Source: Dyadobacter sp. CY312 | GTDB lineage: Bacteria; Bacteroidota; Bacteroidia; Cytophagales; Spirosomataceae | Assembly (NCBI RefSeq): GCF_021390535.1 | Contig: NZ_JAJUXG010000001.1 | Location: 1-64,000 of the forward strand | Reading direction: 5' to 3' | Length of the DNA stretch: 64,000 nt | Shown: in pieces, positions 1-8,204 of the stretch | How the letters are laid out: the number at the start of each line of letters is the position of its first letter | How positions within the stretch are numbered: position 1 is the first letter of the stretch | The notes under the pieces: generated by a model | The model's database searches: none | The model's input: only the letters and a program-made list of their open reading frames with translations | What the model was told of the DNA's origin: nothing | Program-made: the position numbers and the translations under genes

Positions 1-1
1 C

Positions 2-616
2 GGCTTTAAAATCGGGTTCGTAACTGCGACGTCCTTTGTTCGCTTTTTGACTCTCCATTTTTGCAAAATTTATGCAAAAAAGTGTGCCGCTTTTCTAGAC
101 CACCTCAATACGCCAAACTCTCCACAACCACACCGTGTTCGTTTTATGGAAATGTATTTTGGCCATCCTTTGTGTGATCTGGGTCAGGTAAATCGGGTAG
201 GAGGCAATCCAGATTGGCTTAAACCGAAAATCTCCGTCATTGATCATTTGCAAAACAAGTTCATTCTTAGCCTTGAAGGCAACGATGTAGCTACCAATCT
301 TAAATGGATCATGTCCTCCAATTCGATCGCGGTAATGCCCACGCCCAAATATGAAACATGGTTTATGGAAGGCAATCTAATTCCTGATTTCCATTTTATT
401 TGTATTAAAAGAGATTATTCTGATCTCGTGGAAAAGCTGCGGTATTATATCGAACATCCACGGGAAGCCCAAAATATTGTGACAAATGCAAATGCGTACG
501 TTAAGCAATTTATGAATGGGGAATTGGAAGATATCATTTCTTTGCTCGTGCTGCAAAAGTATTTTTACTGTACTAATCAGCTCAGCGAAAAAGAATACGT
601 GGTGACGGGCTTTTAA
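2..616 (+). CDS. GT90-family (CAP10/LpsA-like) glycosyltransferase, C-terminal part
   Basis: The reading frame is open to the left edge of the window, so the N-terminus is missing and only about 204 residues are visible. The fragment carries the conserved tail of LPS-modifying GT90 glycosyltransferases: EMYFGHPLCDLGQVN, then KFILSLEGNDVATNLKW, which lies in the donor-sugar binding region, then MPTPKYETWFMEG and a helical end containing YYIEHP. Such enzymes transfer a sugar to lipopolysaccharide or capsule at the cytoplasmic membrane. An internal TTG at 47 could be mistaken for a start, but the codons before it (GFKIGFVTATSF) look like the same protein. The exact sugar and acceptor cannot be told. 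Confidence 0.8.
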   Translation, partial: GFKIGFVTATSFVRFLTLHFCKIYAKKCAAFLDHLNTPNSPQPHRVRFMEMYFGHPLCDLGQVNRVGGNPDWLKPKISVIDHLQNKFILSLEGNDVATNLKWIMSSNSIAVMPTPKYETWFMEGNLIPDFHFICIKRDYSDLVEKLRYYIEHPREAQNIVTNANAYVKQFMNGELEDIISLLVLQKYFYCTNQLSEKEYVVTGF

Positions 617-674
617 CAGCTTAGGACATACCGGAACGGTTGGTTCAGCAAGCCATTAGGCCTTTTCTATTCCC

Positions 675-725
675 TGCTGATACAAAAATTTCAGTTTCCT
701 TAAAGCCAGCAACACTATTTTGGTA
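675..725. repeat. 51-bp direct repeat, copy 1
   Basis: This copy matches 1340-1390 without gaps at 45 of 51 positions (core TGCTGATACAAAAATTTCAG). The two copies bracket the SRPBCC gene and its downstream palindrome, as if a segment had been inserted or duplicated. Confidence 0.7.
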
Positions 726-762
726 TTTAAAAAGTATGTTTCTCGACCCCGATTGCAAACCG

Positions 763-816
763 GCTGCAACGCGAGTTTGGTTCAGCCATCATATTGCCAA
801 ACCGAAGTTATAGGCT
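763..816 (-). repeat. short attC-like palindrome after the SRPBCC gene
   Basis: Read on the minus strand, the element has AAC-TTCGG-TTTGG, a 15-base loop, then CCAAA-CTCGC-GTT. This is the paired-box plan of an integron recombination site, with AAC and GTT at the outer ends. It starts about 40 bases after the stop of the SRPBCC gene on the same strand. A degenerate half of the GATTGCAAATC palindrome family lies just beside it at 745-765. The assignment rests on layout only; the outer boxes do not match the full attC consensus. Confidence 0.35.
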
Positions 817-856
817 GTGTTACCCGACTTATAATTACTTAATATTTCATAAGGCT

Positions 857-1312
857 TTATTGTTCACATATCTCCTTCAACTTATCCAGTGCTTTTGGGT
901 AGTTTTCATTCATATAATCTACAAAATCTTCTGGTGTGTCTAAGTCAATAGTGACGATTGTAGTTCCATCGCTTTCGTCGAAAGTATAATTTTCAAATCC
1001 CTTTGCCCACTTCTCAACATCTGGTCCTTCTGTAATTTCCTTGCCAGCTACTAAAAGACCATAATTTTGAATTGAAACAAAATGGTTGGGAAGGTTTTCG
1101 GCTACCTTGGAAACCATACCTCCTTTTTCTCCATTCTCTACCCCAATAAATAGAATTTTACTTCCCTTCTCCCAACTTCCTTCATAGGTGGATGTCGGGT
1201 TAAACAAAGAAACCCATTGCTCATAAGTTGATTTATTGTTAATGCCAAGCATTATATCATAAACCATAGTCTTAGGGGCGTTAATTGTTACTTTGAATTG
1301 TAATTTTTTCAT
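857..1312 (-). CDS. SRPBCC (AHSA1/polyketide-cyclase-like) domain protein
   Basis: This is a 151-residue protein with the START/Bet v1-like hydrophobic-pocket layout: a first strand starting MKKLQFKVTINAPKTMVYDI, a middle GSWEKGSKILF turn, an ENYTFDE strand and a long amphipathic C-terminal helix. These folds bind or modify small hydrophobic ligands, and the actual ligand is unknown. No signal peptide is present, so it is cytoplasmic. The gene stands alone between two copies of a 51-bp direct repeat and is followed by an attC-like palindrome, which suggests it entered as a mobile cassette. The ATG at 1312 is the first in frame and gives the expected domain length. Confidence 0.75.
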   Translation of the reverse strand: MKKLQFKVTINAPKTMVYDIMLGINNKSTYEQWVSLFNPTSTYEGSWEKGSKILFIGVENGEKGGMVSKVAENLPNHFVSIQNYGLLVAGKEITEGPDVEKWAKGFENYTFDESDGTTIVTIDLDTPEDFVDYMNENYPKALDKLKEICEQ

Positions 1313-1339
1313 AATGCGTTATGTTTAGGGGATACATTC

Positions 1340-1390
1340 TGCTGATACAAAAATTTCAGTTTCGTTAAAGTCAACAACGCTTTTTTAGTA
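1340..1390. repeat. 51-bp direct repeat, copy 2
   Basis: This is the partner of 675-725, offset by 665 bases with six substitutions. It lies 27 bases upstream of the SRPBCC start codon. Confidence 0.7.
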
Positions 1391-1407
1391 GTAGCGAGTC
1401 CTTACCT

Positions 1408-1788
1408 CTAAATTGTAATCTTAATCTGCAAGTTACCCGAAGTGGAATCATTAAGCGACTCGTATTTTACGTAAAGTTTGTTGCTATAATAATCTTTTTG
1501 CAGACCGCCAATAGTTACTTTCCCTTTTGGTAAAAGAATTTCTTCGGCTCTCGCGAAAGTTGTATCTGCATCAGGCTCTTCGTAATACCAGAGTATTCTC
1601 GCGTCATGGCTCAATTCTCCTTCTATGTTGAAAGTGACAGATGCGGCAGGTCCTTTATTGTCAATGGTAAAATAGTCATTGTTTTTGACATCCTTTACCT
1701 GATGCGTCCACTTTTCATCTTTTAATCCTAGTGTTTCGCAGCCCATTATTCCAGAGGCTAACAAGATGGCAAACAGTGCTTGTTTCAT
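1408..1788 (-). CDS. small predicted lipoprotein, function unknown
   Basis: The protein has 126 residues. Its N-terminus, MKQALFAILLASGIMGC, is a lipoprotein signal with a lipobox-like IMGC, so the mature protein should be anchored by Cys17. The remainder looks like a single beta-sandwich with strands alternating hydrophobic residues (AASVTFNIEGEL, GNLQIKITI). An in-frame start 10 codons further upstream (1818) would put extra polar residues before the signal and would overlap a good -7 element at 1816-1823, so the ATG at 1788 is preferred. I do not recognise a family. It could be a small adhesive or envelope-associated protein. Confidence 0.6.
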   Translation of the reverse strand: MKQALFAILLASGIMGCETLGLKDEKWTHQVKDVKNNDYFTIDNKGPAASVTFNIEGELSHDARILWYYEEPDADTTFARAEEILLPKGKVTIGGLQKDYYSNKLYVKYESLNDSTSGNLQIKITI

Positions 1789-1815
1789 ATTTGTGAAGGT
1801 AATTTGTTGATCAGG

Positions 1816-1823
1816 CAAATATA
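1816..1823 (-). promoter_or_regulatory. Bacteroidota -7 element for the lipoprotein gene
   Basis: On the minus strand this reads TATATTTG, an exact TAnnTTTG match, 28 bases before the ATG at 1788. No good TTTG was found at the -33 position. Confidence 0.4.
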
Positions 1824-1892
1824 TATGGTTTTTACCTTAACTGTTTAGCAGAGGTCCAAAGAGCAGACTTGCTAAACGGATTAATGTGCGTT

Positions 1893-4800
1893 TTACTTCA
1901 CCATTTGAAGTGATTTGGTAAATGTTCCAGCCGTAAGTCGGTAAATGTAGATACCGTTGGCAAGTTGCGCGCCATTCACTTTTGCAAAGTGCCAGCCTCG
2001 TTGAAAGTTCCCTTCCCCAAGAGACAACATCTTTTTGCCACTGGTATTGAATAGTTCCAGTTTGATGTTATCAGCCGCCGGAAGATAAAAGGCGATTTCT
2101 GTCTGTGCGCCTACCGGATTAGGTACGTTTTGCAGAAGCATTATCTCCCGGGGCTCATCCACCACAACTGAAACAGCTGCGGAATTGGTTTTACAACCAC
2201 CCTGGTTCGTAATGGTTACGGAATAACTTCCGGATCGGTCAGCGGAAAGTGTTGATGCAGCCGCGTTGGGCAAATCCACGCCGTCTAATTGCCATTGGTA
2301 CGCGAATCCCGGCACTTCGTTGGTTTTAAGGGTAGTTTTGTATGAACTGCTCTGCGATGAAGTAATCTCGGCTTTGAGCAAAGAATAAACACTGAAATTC
2401 CCGCTGAAATTACTTTTTAGTTCTGGTGAAGTGGTCATTATGTTAAGGTTATAGGTTCCTTCCGAAATTGTGGCAGGTATGGTGGTGGTGATTCGATTAC
2501 CGTCCTGTCTAAGCAGTTCCATAGGTGTAGTTTCCTGATTTTGCGTATTATGGAGCAGAAAACTGGTTCTATTTTCTTTTGCAAATGTCGAATTGGAAGC
2601 GACCGAAACTGTCAGTTCTTCTCCGGCGCAATAGTTCGTTTTGGGGTCAATACGGAGAACATTACTTTCATCAAATGAATGGATCTCACCAGAGTTTGAA
2701 AGGATCAGTAATTGATCTTTGAAGTAAGTTATGTCAAATGGCTCATTTGTAAGATTAAGTCCATCGTAATAGATATTCGCTTTCTCGTCTTTGTATTTTA
2801 TCAGAGCGAATGGGGAAAAATTAGTACCATTGAATTTATAAGAAGCAATCCACATCTGGTTTTGCTTGTCAAATATGACCTTTCTGACAGGATACCCGGA
2901 TAACGATGGAATGTTTTCCCATCTTTGCCCGGCTGGATCCAGGCGCATCACGCCCCAATCACCGTATGCATATAAAGTGTTGTTATGATCCGTGACAATA
3001 CCATAGAGGTTGGTCCAATTTTGCAAGAGCGGTTCCATTTTCCATGATAGGTTTTTATAAGACCAAACTGATCCTCCTTCCATAATCGCCCAAATGCGGC
3101 TCTCCGAATCGGCAGTTACAAAAAGTGCCCTGTTCGATGATATATTATTCTGACCATAGTATGTCCATGAGTTGTCCTTGAAATTGATTACACCAGTGTT
3201 CTCAGAAGCAAAAAATATCCCTTCATCCTTAGTTACGGCAATAGGTCCGAAACTGTTCAGGTAAGAAAGGGAATAGTGTGTTGCGTAAACATTGTTAGTC
3301 TTGGTCACGAGCGTTCCAAGAGGGTCGATGGCAAAAATCTCATCGTCTTTTGCACCAAAATAACTAAGCGAGTTAGGACTTTTCCCTTGCGTAGCATGTG
3401 AACTGAATTTTTCCCAGCTTTTTAGATCACTGGTGGCATAGTATCCGCGGTTTTTGTCAAAAACAAATAGCTTGTTATCAGAGGAGAAAAACCTGTTTTT
3501 TAAATGATCACCTCCGCCGCCGCCCGAATACCGAAGTTCTTTGGAGGGAGTGCCTATATGTTGGAATCGGGTGTCTTCATTGCCGGTGTTGAGCTGATAA
3601 GTAGACCAGCCAGAGTATTTGTCAAACGACCATTTAACACGTGTCCTGACATAGTAGGAAGTTTTTTCTCTAAGTTGCGGGACATACGTTGCTCTGTCGG
3701 TGTACCTTGTCTCGGGCTCGTTTGTAGCTACAGAATCTGAGAAAACAATGTTTTTAAATTCAGAATCTTCTGCTACTTCCATCTGATGCACCAACGGGGC
3801 GTCAATCGGGAAAGTGGCCGAGGCCAACTGAACGTCCATAACGGGCTTGTCGGAAGTATTGGCGAGGTTAGTTGTATAATAAAAGTAGCTGCTCCAGGGT
3901 GCTGTCATGTATCTGGGTTCTGACCAACGGCTCCACATCTGATTCTTCCTGACACGTAGTTGTAATTGAAAATAGTATGCAACATCTCCGGTTGATGGCA
4001 AAACAAACGATTGAATCGAAGAGGGGCCGACATTTCTTTCATGCGTAACGCCTGCGCCATCTCCATAGGTTGGCGTCAGGCGAATTTGATAGGCATCAAT
4101 TCCTTCAAATGTGCGAAAGTTTCCGGTAACGGTGTTGTTATTCCAAAGCGTAACGTTTGACAGAATGGGAGGGATGCTGTTTTCGGAAAAGGGTGGCATA
4201 GCGGCGGTAACGATCTCAGACCAGGGTGACTGCCCTGATAAATTTTTGGCATTTACCCTGACGTAATAGGTGCCCTCCGGATGTGCGTTTGTTTGAAAAA
4301 AGGGCTGGTTCACCAACGTATCTTCAATAATCTGTGTAAAGGCTTGATCCTTTGCTAATTGAATTCGAAACTTATCAGCTTTGAAGGTTGCCTTCCATTC
4401 AAATGCAGGCGAGTTCGACAAACCTCCGCTCAGTTTCAAACCAAGTGGCGTGTCAGGCGTTGCAGTAAGGCTGTTTAGTTTAAAGAAAGTATCAATTTTG
4501 CCCTCCGCATAGTCTCGCATCAGATTCCGGCAAAGCGGATGAAAACTAAGGATAGAGCGGCAATAGGACATCAGCGTTCCGGTGGTGGATTCCAGATATC
4601 CATCCTGGCAGTCGGAACCGACGTTTTCTACATTTGTACATCTGTCAATTGGACCGCCTGGCCAGGAGCAGTACTGCGTATGTGGCGAGCCGAGTGTATG
4701 CCCTAGTTCATGACAGAACAAATCTACCGCCAGATCCGGATTATTGGGACGGGGCATATTGGAGGATGCCATCCTTCCGCCACCGTAAAACCATCCGTCT

Positions 4801-5264
4801 CTGCACGAAAGGCTCACCACGGCATCGCGTTCTTCAAACCGGTTATTGGTCCAGTATTGCAGTACATTATCAAAGTATTCGTAATCCTGAGTGAGTGTAT
4901 ATGGCTCAGGTTTATCCCATATTAAAATGGATGTTACCACAAGTTTGACATTGATCTCACGCTCAAAAATCTCAGACGCCTTTTGTATGAAACGATATGC
5001 GGTTTTAGTGAGCAGCTCTTTGTCCTTTTGGTATAACAGATAAGTCTGGTAGTTAATGTCAAGTGCAAGTCTGTACTCCAGTTTTTCGCCGGCAGAAGTT
5101 CTCGCTGCTGTCAGATCTCTTTTTTGAACGTATTTGGCAAGATAAGAAGCTACTGTTGAGTCGCTGGTACCGCAAGCAGGAGCGGTATGTTGGCCATAAC
5201 TTTTGGTTACAAAAGAGAGCAAAATGCAGAAAATGAGAAGTTTATACGTAGAGGATGAAATCAT
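1893..5264 (-). CDS. T9SS-exported reprolysin-like metalloprotease with FnIII and Ig-like domains
   Basis: This 1123-residue secreted protein has a signal peptide (MISSSTYKLLIFCILLSFVT, cut near SYGQ). It has a zincin catalytic domain with HELGHTLGSPH at residues 185-195 and a Met-turn TLMSYC near 231, the pattern of metzincins such as the reprolysin group. Many cysteines around the site suggest disulfides. Then come fibronectin-III-like stretches (about 260-560), a propeller-like region of repeated aromatic strands (about 580-850), Ig-like segments, and a C-terminal type IX sorting domain starting LLQNVPNPVGAQTEIAFYLP and ending TKSLQMVK. It should be exported across the outer membrane and attached or released by the T9SS. 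The gene is monocistronic. Its role is probably extracellular protein degradation. Confidence 0.85.
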   Translation of the reverse strand: MISSSTYKLLIFCILLSFVTKSYGQHTAPACGTSDSTVASYLAKYVQKRDLTAARTSAGEKLEYRLALDINYQTYLLYQKDKELLTKTAYRFIQKASEIFEREINVKLVVTSILIWDKPEPYTLTQDYEYFDNVLQYWTNNRFEERDAVVSLSCRDGWFYGGGRMASSNMPRPNNPDLAVDLFCHELGHTLGSPHTQYCSWPGGPIDRCTNVENVGSDCQDGYLESTTGTLMSYCRSILSFHPLCRNLMRDYAEGKIDTFFKLNSLTATPDTPLGLKLSGGLSNSPAFEWKATFKADKFRIQLAKDQAFTQIIEDTLVNQPFFQTNAHPEGTYYVRVNAKNLSGQSPWSEIVTAAMPPFSENSIPPILSNVTLWNNNTVTGNFRTFEGIDAYQIRLTPTYGDGAGVTHERNVGPSSIQSFVLPSTGDVAYYFQLQLRVRKNQMWSRWSEPRYMTAPWSSYFYYTTNLANTSDKPVMDVQLASATFPIDAPLVHQMEVAEDSEFKNIVFSDSVATNEPETRYTDRATYVPQLREKTSYYVRTRVKWSFDKYSGWSTYQLNTGNEDTRFQHIGTPSKELRYSGGGGGDHLKNRFFSSDNKLFVFDKNRGYYATSDLKSWEKFSSHATQGKSPNSLSYFGAKDDEIFAIDPLGTLVTKTNNVYATHYSLSYLNSFGPIAVTKDEGIFFASENTGVINFKDNSWTYYGQNNISSNRALFVTADSESRIWAIMEGGSVWSYKNLSWKMEPLLQNWTNLYGIVTDHNNTLYAYGDWGVMRLDPAGQRWENIPSLSGYPVRKVIFDKQNQMWIASYKFNGTNFSPFALIKYKDEKANIYYDGLNLTNEPFDITYFKDQLLILSNSGEIHSFDESNVLRIDPKTNYCAGEELTVSVASNSTFAKENRTSFLLHNTQNQETTPMELLRQDGNRITTTIPATISEGTYNLNIMTTSPELKSNFSGNFSVYSLLKAEITSSQSSSYKTTLKTNEVPGFAYQWQLDGVDLPNAAASTLSADRSGSYSVTITNQGGCKTNSAAVSVVVDEPREIMLLQNVPNPVGAQTEIAFYLPAADNIKLELFNTSGKKMLSLGEGNFQRGWHFAKVNGAQLANGIYIYRLTAGTFTKSLQMVK

Positions 5265-5290
5265 ACTTGTGTTGAGATTAATTGGTAGGG

Positions 5291-5298
5291 CAAAAGTA
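5291..5298 (-). promoter_or_regulatory. -7 element of the T9SS metalloprotease gene
   Basis: The minus strand reads TACTTTTG, matching TAnnTTTG, 27 bases upstream of the ATG at 5264. No clear -33 TTTG is visible. Confidence 0.4.
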
Positions 5299-5507
5299 AT
5301 GTTTTATGTAAATAAAACCGGTGTGGTTGGCTTGCGGTTAATCTTCGTATTCTTCACCAGGTGTTCCTGCGGAACGCTCGTTTATTAGTCCGTTTCTACT
5401 ATTGGAAAGGGGGGCACCAGGAAAGACTGATGAACAATCTGGCATTGTCAAATGATTCAGATTTCTCAGTCAGTTTTACAAGAACAAATAGAACTTTCCA
5501 TAAACGC

Positions 5508-6047
5508 TTACCGGTCAAGCCAAACCAATTTGTATTCTCCGTTCCAACTTTCTGAGTTTAATTTTTGACCATCAGAATTGTAGGAAGCTAGGTTGATTAT
5601 AACTTGATGACCCTGAATATTTATTGTTCCAGAAAGCTTAGAAGAGTCAGAGGATTGAGAAAATTCTTCACCGTGTACAATACCTAGATTTCTTGGGATG
5701 GTGTAACTTGCACTGTCTTCATAGGTCTTGCGTAAGAGTAAAGAGACTGGGTCGTGCACCATCAGTGAACGTTTGCCTTTGACAGTCAAAATGAACTTAT
5801 TATTTTTCTGTACGATAAACGCGGTTCTATAATTTATTGAAGGAGAGGTAAATAAAATATAGTATATCGAAATACCTACTATTAAAAAGGAACATGTTAA
5901 CAGGAATTTTCCTTTATTCTCTATTATAAAAGTTGGATTCGTCGTCCGTTTATTAAGAGAAAGGGTCAGGAAATGTAATGTTAGATACACTAAGCCGACC
6001 AACGATCCAAAAATCAAAAGTAAAATTATGTTTGTAAACATGGTCAA
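5508..6047 (-). CDS. hypothetical two-helix membrane protein
   Basis: The protein has 179 residues with two predicted membrane segments, FTNIILLLIFGSLVGLVYL near the N-terminus and FLLTCSFLIVGISIYYILF around residues 48-66, followed by a soluble part of about 110 residues rich in beta strands. I recognise no domain. The ending SWNGEYKLVWLDR resembles small Bacteroidota immunity or lipocalin-like proteins, but that is only a resemblance. A TATTTTTG -7-like motif on the minus strand at 6110-6117 lies 63 bases before the start. It sits in the accessory region and has no obvious partner gene. Confidence 0.55.
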   Translation of the reverse strand: MTMFTNIILLLIFGSLVGLVYLTLHFLTLSLNKRTTNPTFIIENKGKFLLTCSFLIVGISIYYILFTSPSINYRTAFIVQKNNKFILTVKGKRSLMVHDPVSLLLRKTYEDSASYTIPRNLGIVHGEEFSQSSDSSKLSGTINIQGHQVIINLASYNSDGQKLNSESWNGEYKLVWLDR

Positions 6048-6381
6048 AATTCTGGACTATCAAGTTGAATAATGGCTCAGGTAATTTTCGTTCTATTCGG
6101 TTGAACTGGCAAAAATACTCCACTAGCCATTTACAGCATTCTTTCTTCTTAGAAAACTTATTACCGAACTTGTTCCATCATGAGAGAGACAAACCCTCGT
6201 TCAGCTCTATAACCTTTTACTACAATTCCAATATCTCATAGTTCGAAAAGTCGGCTTTGACTTCTCTATTGAAAACAAACTCTCGATATCCTTCGGACCT
6301 CCTACTTTTTCGTTTGCTGTTACATATTTACTTTTCCGGTCTTGACCCGATTTGCGTTTCCTGATTATTACTATCTGTTTA
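6048..6381. other. 334-bp intergenic stretch
   Basis: It holds the possible -7 element at 6110-6117 (minus strand). A 73-codon minus-strand frame overlaps here but has no recognisable composition. I see no gene, repeat or terminator. Confidence 0.4.
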
Positions 6382-6825
6382 TCAATACTCAACAACCTGT
6401 CGTAAATGATGTTCCAGATGTTCAACATAGTCGTGAACCAAAAACTCTATTGTGAAACTATTGTTGCTGCCGGTATTCACTTTACAGCCTAATTTTTCCT
6501 CAGGAATCCGTTTGATTAATTCTAACAACTGCCTGTTATACGCTGTCCAAAAGGCTATGATTTGCGAACTATCTATCTGTTGGTAGTAATTATACTGGTT
6601 CCATTTGTTTTGGTCATATGATATTGTAGGAATCTCTTCATACTGTCCGCGAATGAATCTATGATGATTGTTTGTTGCACTATCAATGAGGTGCCCTATG
6701 ATCTCCTTTTTGCTCCACTTTTCAGGAATGGGTTTTTCGCTAAAATCCACTTCATCAATTTTCAATAGCAAATCTGGAATTGTGCCGCACAGATATTCAA
6801 GTCGTTCTATTGATTTTTTGATCAT
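6382..6825 (-). CDS. DinB/YfiT-family four-helix protein
   Basis: This 147-residue protein belongs to the DinB superfamily of metal-binding four-helix bundles. Conserved features visible are KWSKKEIIGHLIDSATNNHHR, with the first metal-ligand histidine in IGHLID, and the C-terminal HDYVEHLEHHLRQ, which supplies two more histidines. Relatives include YfiT hydrolases and bacillithiol or mycothiol S-transferases. The catalytic role here is unknown. The start at 6825 (MIKKSIERLEYL) is chosen because the 41 codons upstream run through a palindromic element (6845-6962) and encode unlikely sequence. It sits at the downstream end of the cassette-like array. Confidence 0.8.
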   Translation of the reverse strand: MIKKSIERLEYLCGTIPDLLLKIDEVDFSEKPIPEKWSKKEIIGHLIDSATNNHHRFIRGQYEEIPTISYDQNKWNQYNYYQQIDSSQIIAFWTAYNRQLLELIKRIPEEKLGCKVNTGSNNSFTIEFLVHDYVEHLEHHLRQVVEY

Positions 6826-6844
6826 TGTCCTGGTAATGTTATTA

Positions 6845-6962
6845 TAGCTCGCCCCGATTTGCAATCGGGGCGGTGCTGGTTTAGCAGTTTTAACGCGTGG
6901 TATTGAAAGTGCGTTACCAACGCTAATCCATTTCAACGCCGATTGCAAATCGGGGTTAGCTA
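6845..6962. repeat. 118-bp REP/MITE-like element with 24-bp inverted ends
   Basis: The ends 6845-6868 and 6939-6962 are inverted copies matching at 22 of 24 positions. Each end contains its own small palindrome: CCCCGATT-TGC-AATCGGGG at 6852-6870 and CCGATT-GCA-AATCGG at 6939-6953. The middle holds a further imperfect pair, GCGTGGTA and TACCAACGC. The element fills the space between the VOC and DinB genes, where the neighbouring intervals hold attC-like sites. It may be a REP doublet or a non-autonomous transposable element. Confidence 0.65.
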
Positions 6963-6981
6963 GTTATTTTAATCCGTCTAT

Positions 6982-7368
6982 TCAGTTTGTTTCTTTCATT
7001 TGTAGGTTGAATACAGTTCCTGCCGGGTCTTGAACCCAATGCATATTTTTGGGAAGCTCTTCAATTTCATCACAAGTCTCCACACCTTTTGATTGTAAAT
7101 AGTTTGTCGCTTCTTCTACGTTTGGAACTGTTAGCTGTAACCAGGTTTCGGAATGAGTGTAGTTGTCAACGCAGTCCAGCCATACACTATTATTGCCAAA
7201 TTTCACTTCGTGTGTTCTGGAAACTGTTGGATTGTCAATAGGCTTTTCTTCAACTTCCAACTTCAAAATATCTTTATAAAAAGCAACTGTTTTTTCGTAT
7301 TTGCTTTTAGGGATTTTTATTGCGATATTAATTCCTGCTTCAAATTTCACGTCCATAATTATTGTCAT
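6982..7368 (-). CDS. VOC (glyoxalase/bleomycin-resistance-like) family protein
   Basis: This 128-residue protein has the paired beta-alpha-beta-beta-beta modules of the vicinal-oxygen-chelate superfamily. The second module ends with VQDPAGTVFNLQ, the usual metal-ligand strand region. An in-frame ATG at 7356 (MDVKFEAG) would remove four residues and is equally plausible. VOC proteins bind metals and catalyse isomerase, lyase or thiol-transfer steps or sequester antibiotics, and the substrate here cannot be assigned. On the upstream side lies the attC-like site 7446-7576, and on the downstream side the palindromic element 6845-6962, so it looks like one cassette. Confidence 0.8.
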   Translation of the reverse strand: MTIIMDVKFEAGINIAIKIPKSKYEKTVAFYKDILKLEVEEKPIDNPTVSRTHEVKFGNNSVWLDCVDNYTHSETWLQLTVPNVEEATNYLQSKGVETCDEIEELPKNMHWVQDPAGTVFNLQMKETN

Positions 7369-7445
7369 TTTTTGTTCTCTAAGTTACAGTTTCTAAATAA
7401 TCTGTTAGTGCTATTGGTTTGTTGTGAGGACGCTCTACAATTGCC

Positions 7446-7576
7446 GCTAACGTTTTGGCGCTTGGCGCAGTGGCGGATTTCGGAACATAAAACTGTCAAT
7501 ACACCACAAAAGTTGATGCGAGGTAGAATGTTCAATTAACCACTGAACCCGCCATTGAGCCAAAGCCTGTTAGTGG
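7446..7576 (-). repeat. attC-like palindromic element A
   Basis: This 131-bp element begins 7 bases after the stop of the MltR-like gene. On the + strand its left end is GCTAACGTTTTGGCGCTTGG and its right end is GAGCCAAAGCCTGTTAGTGG. The ends can fold on each other, with AAC and GTT at the outer edges. It resembles element B (9191-9324) in both ends and in the GCGGATTTCG and CACTGAACCCGC blocks. The layout is that of an integron attC site. The full RYYYAAC/GTTRRRY boxes are not matched exactly. Confidence 0.6.
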
Positions 7577-7582
7577 CTGAGC

Positions 7583-8119
7583 TTATTTCTCTATTTTTCG
7601 TTTGTTCCAAGTTATGTCCTGCCAATCATGTCTAACTAATTTGATTTTTTTTACATATTCTTCCCTATACAGTAGATTTGTATAGAGCATTGTCACCCCG
7701 TTAACAAATAGAAATCGAGGTTTGTTTTTGAACTCACTCTTGTCACCTGGAGTTGGTGCTTTCAAGTTATTGCAAAGGCTTGATACTTTACTGTCGGTAA
7801 AAGAAAACTCTAATTCAAATTTGTGAGCAAATTCATTCCTTATTTTTCTAATTATCTCACAGTCGTGAAATTCATAGTCTGAAATAAGTCCCAATGAGTA
7901 TGCTAAATTTTGTCTTGAGCTAAATGTGCCAATTGGAGCATTAAATCCTTCAAGTAAATTCTTAGTTGATTTGCAGTCAATAAGGAAGTCCTGAAGTATG
8001 TCTTTTAGTTTTTGGTCAAGTAAACTTGCTGCCAAAATAGAAGCACCCCTATCAGTCTCCTTTTGGAATACCTGAAGGAACTTCGCAAACAAATCTAATT
8101 TAGGTTCTAATTTTTTCAT
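7583..8119 (-). CDS. MltR-like protein (mannitol repressor family fold), cassette gene
   Basis: The protein has 178 residues and resembles the MltR family: DRGASILAASLLDQKLKDIL, NLLEGFNAPIGTFSSR, YSLGLISDYEFHDCEIIRKI and RNEFAH follow the conserved all-helical core. E. coli MltR represses the mannitol operon, but stand-alone relatives like this one are common in accessory DNA with no mannitol genes nearby, so a sugar role should not be assumed. The ATG at 8119 is chosen over a TTG four codons upstream. The gene is followed 7 bases later by attC-like element A. About 20 bases upstream of its start lies the strong GC hairpin at 8139-8178. Confidence 0.75.
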   Translation of the reverse strand: MKKLEPKLDLFAKFLQVFQKETDRGASILAASLLDQKLKDILQDFLIDCKSTKNLLEGFNAPIGTFSSRQNLAYSLGLISDYEFHDCEIIRKIRNEFAHKFELEFSFTDSKVSSLCNNLKAPTPGDKSEFKNKPRFLFVNGVTMLYTNLLYREEYVKKIKLVRHDWQDITWNKRKIEK

Positions 8120-8138
8120 TTTACAATTCAATTAAAAG

Positions 8139-8178
8139 GGTGGGGAGAGGGGGACTCGACCCCCCTGCTCTCTGTCCC
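8139..8178 (-). other. GC-rich hairpin resembling a tRNA T-arm and acceptor 3' strand
   Basis: On the minus strand, GGGGG-GTCGAGT-CCCCC forms a 5-bp stem with a 7-base loop one base different from a TTCGAGT T-loop. It is followed by TCTCCCC, then A and CC, like a tRNA acceptor end. The complement of that acceptor strand, GGGGAGA on the minus strand, occurs 96 bases upstream (+ strand 8237-8243), and AACTAT/ATAGTT can pair between them. No anticodon or D arm of normal size is present. It may be a tRNA-derived scar or just a stable hairpin. Confidence 0.35.
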
Positions 8179-8204
8179 GAATTCAGGTTAATCAACTATT
8201 GGTT

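Noticed and set aside
6207..6428. 73-codon minus-strand frame
   Set aside because: It overlaps the end of the DinB gene in another frame and has no recognisable features or good context.
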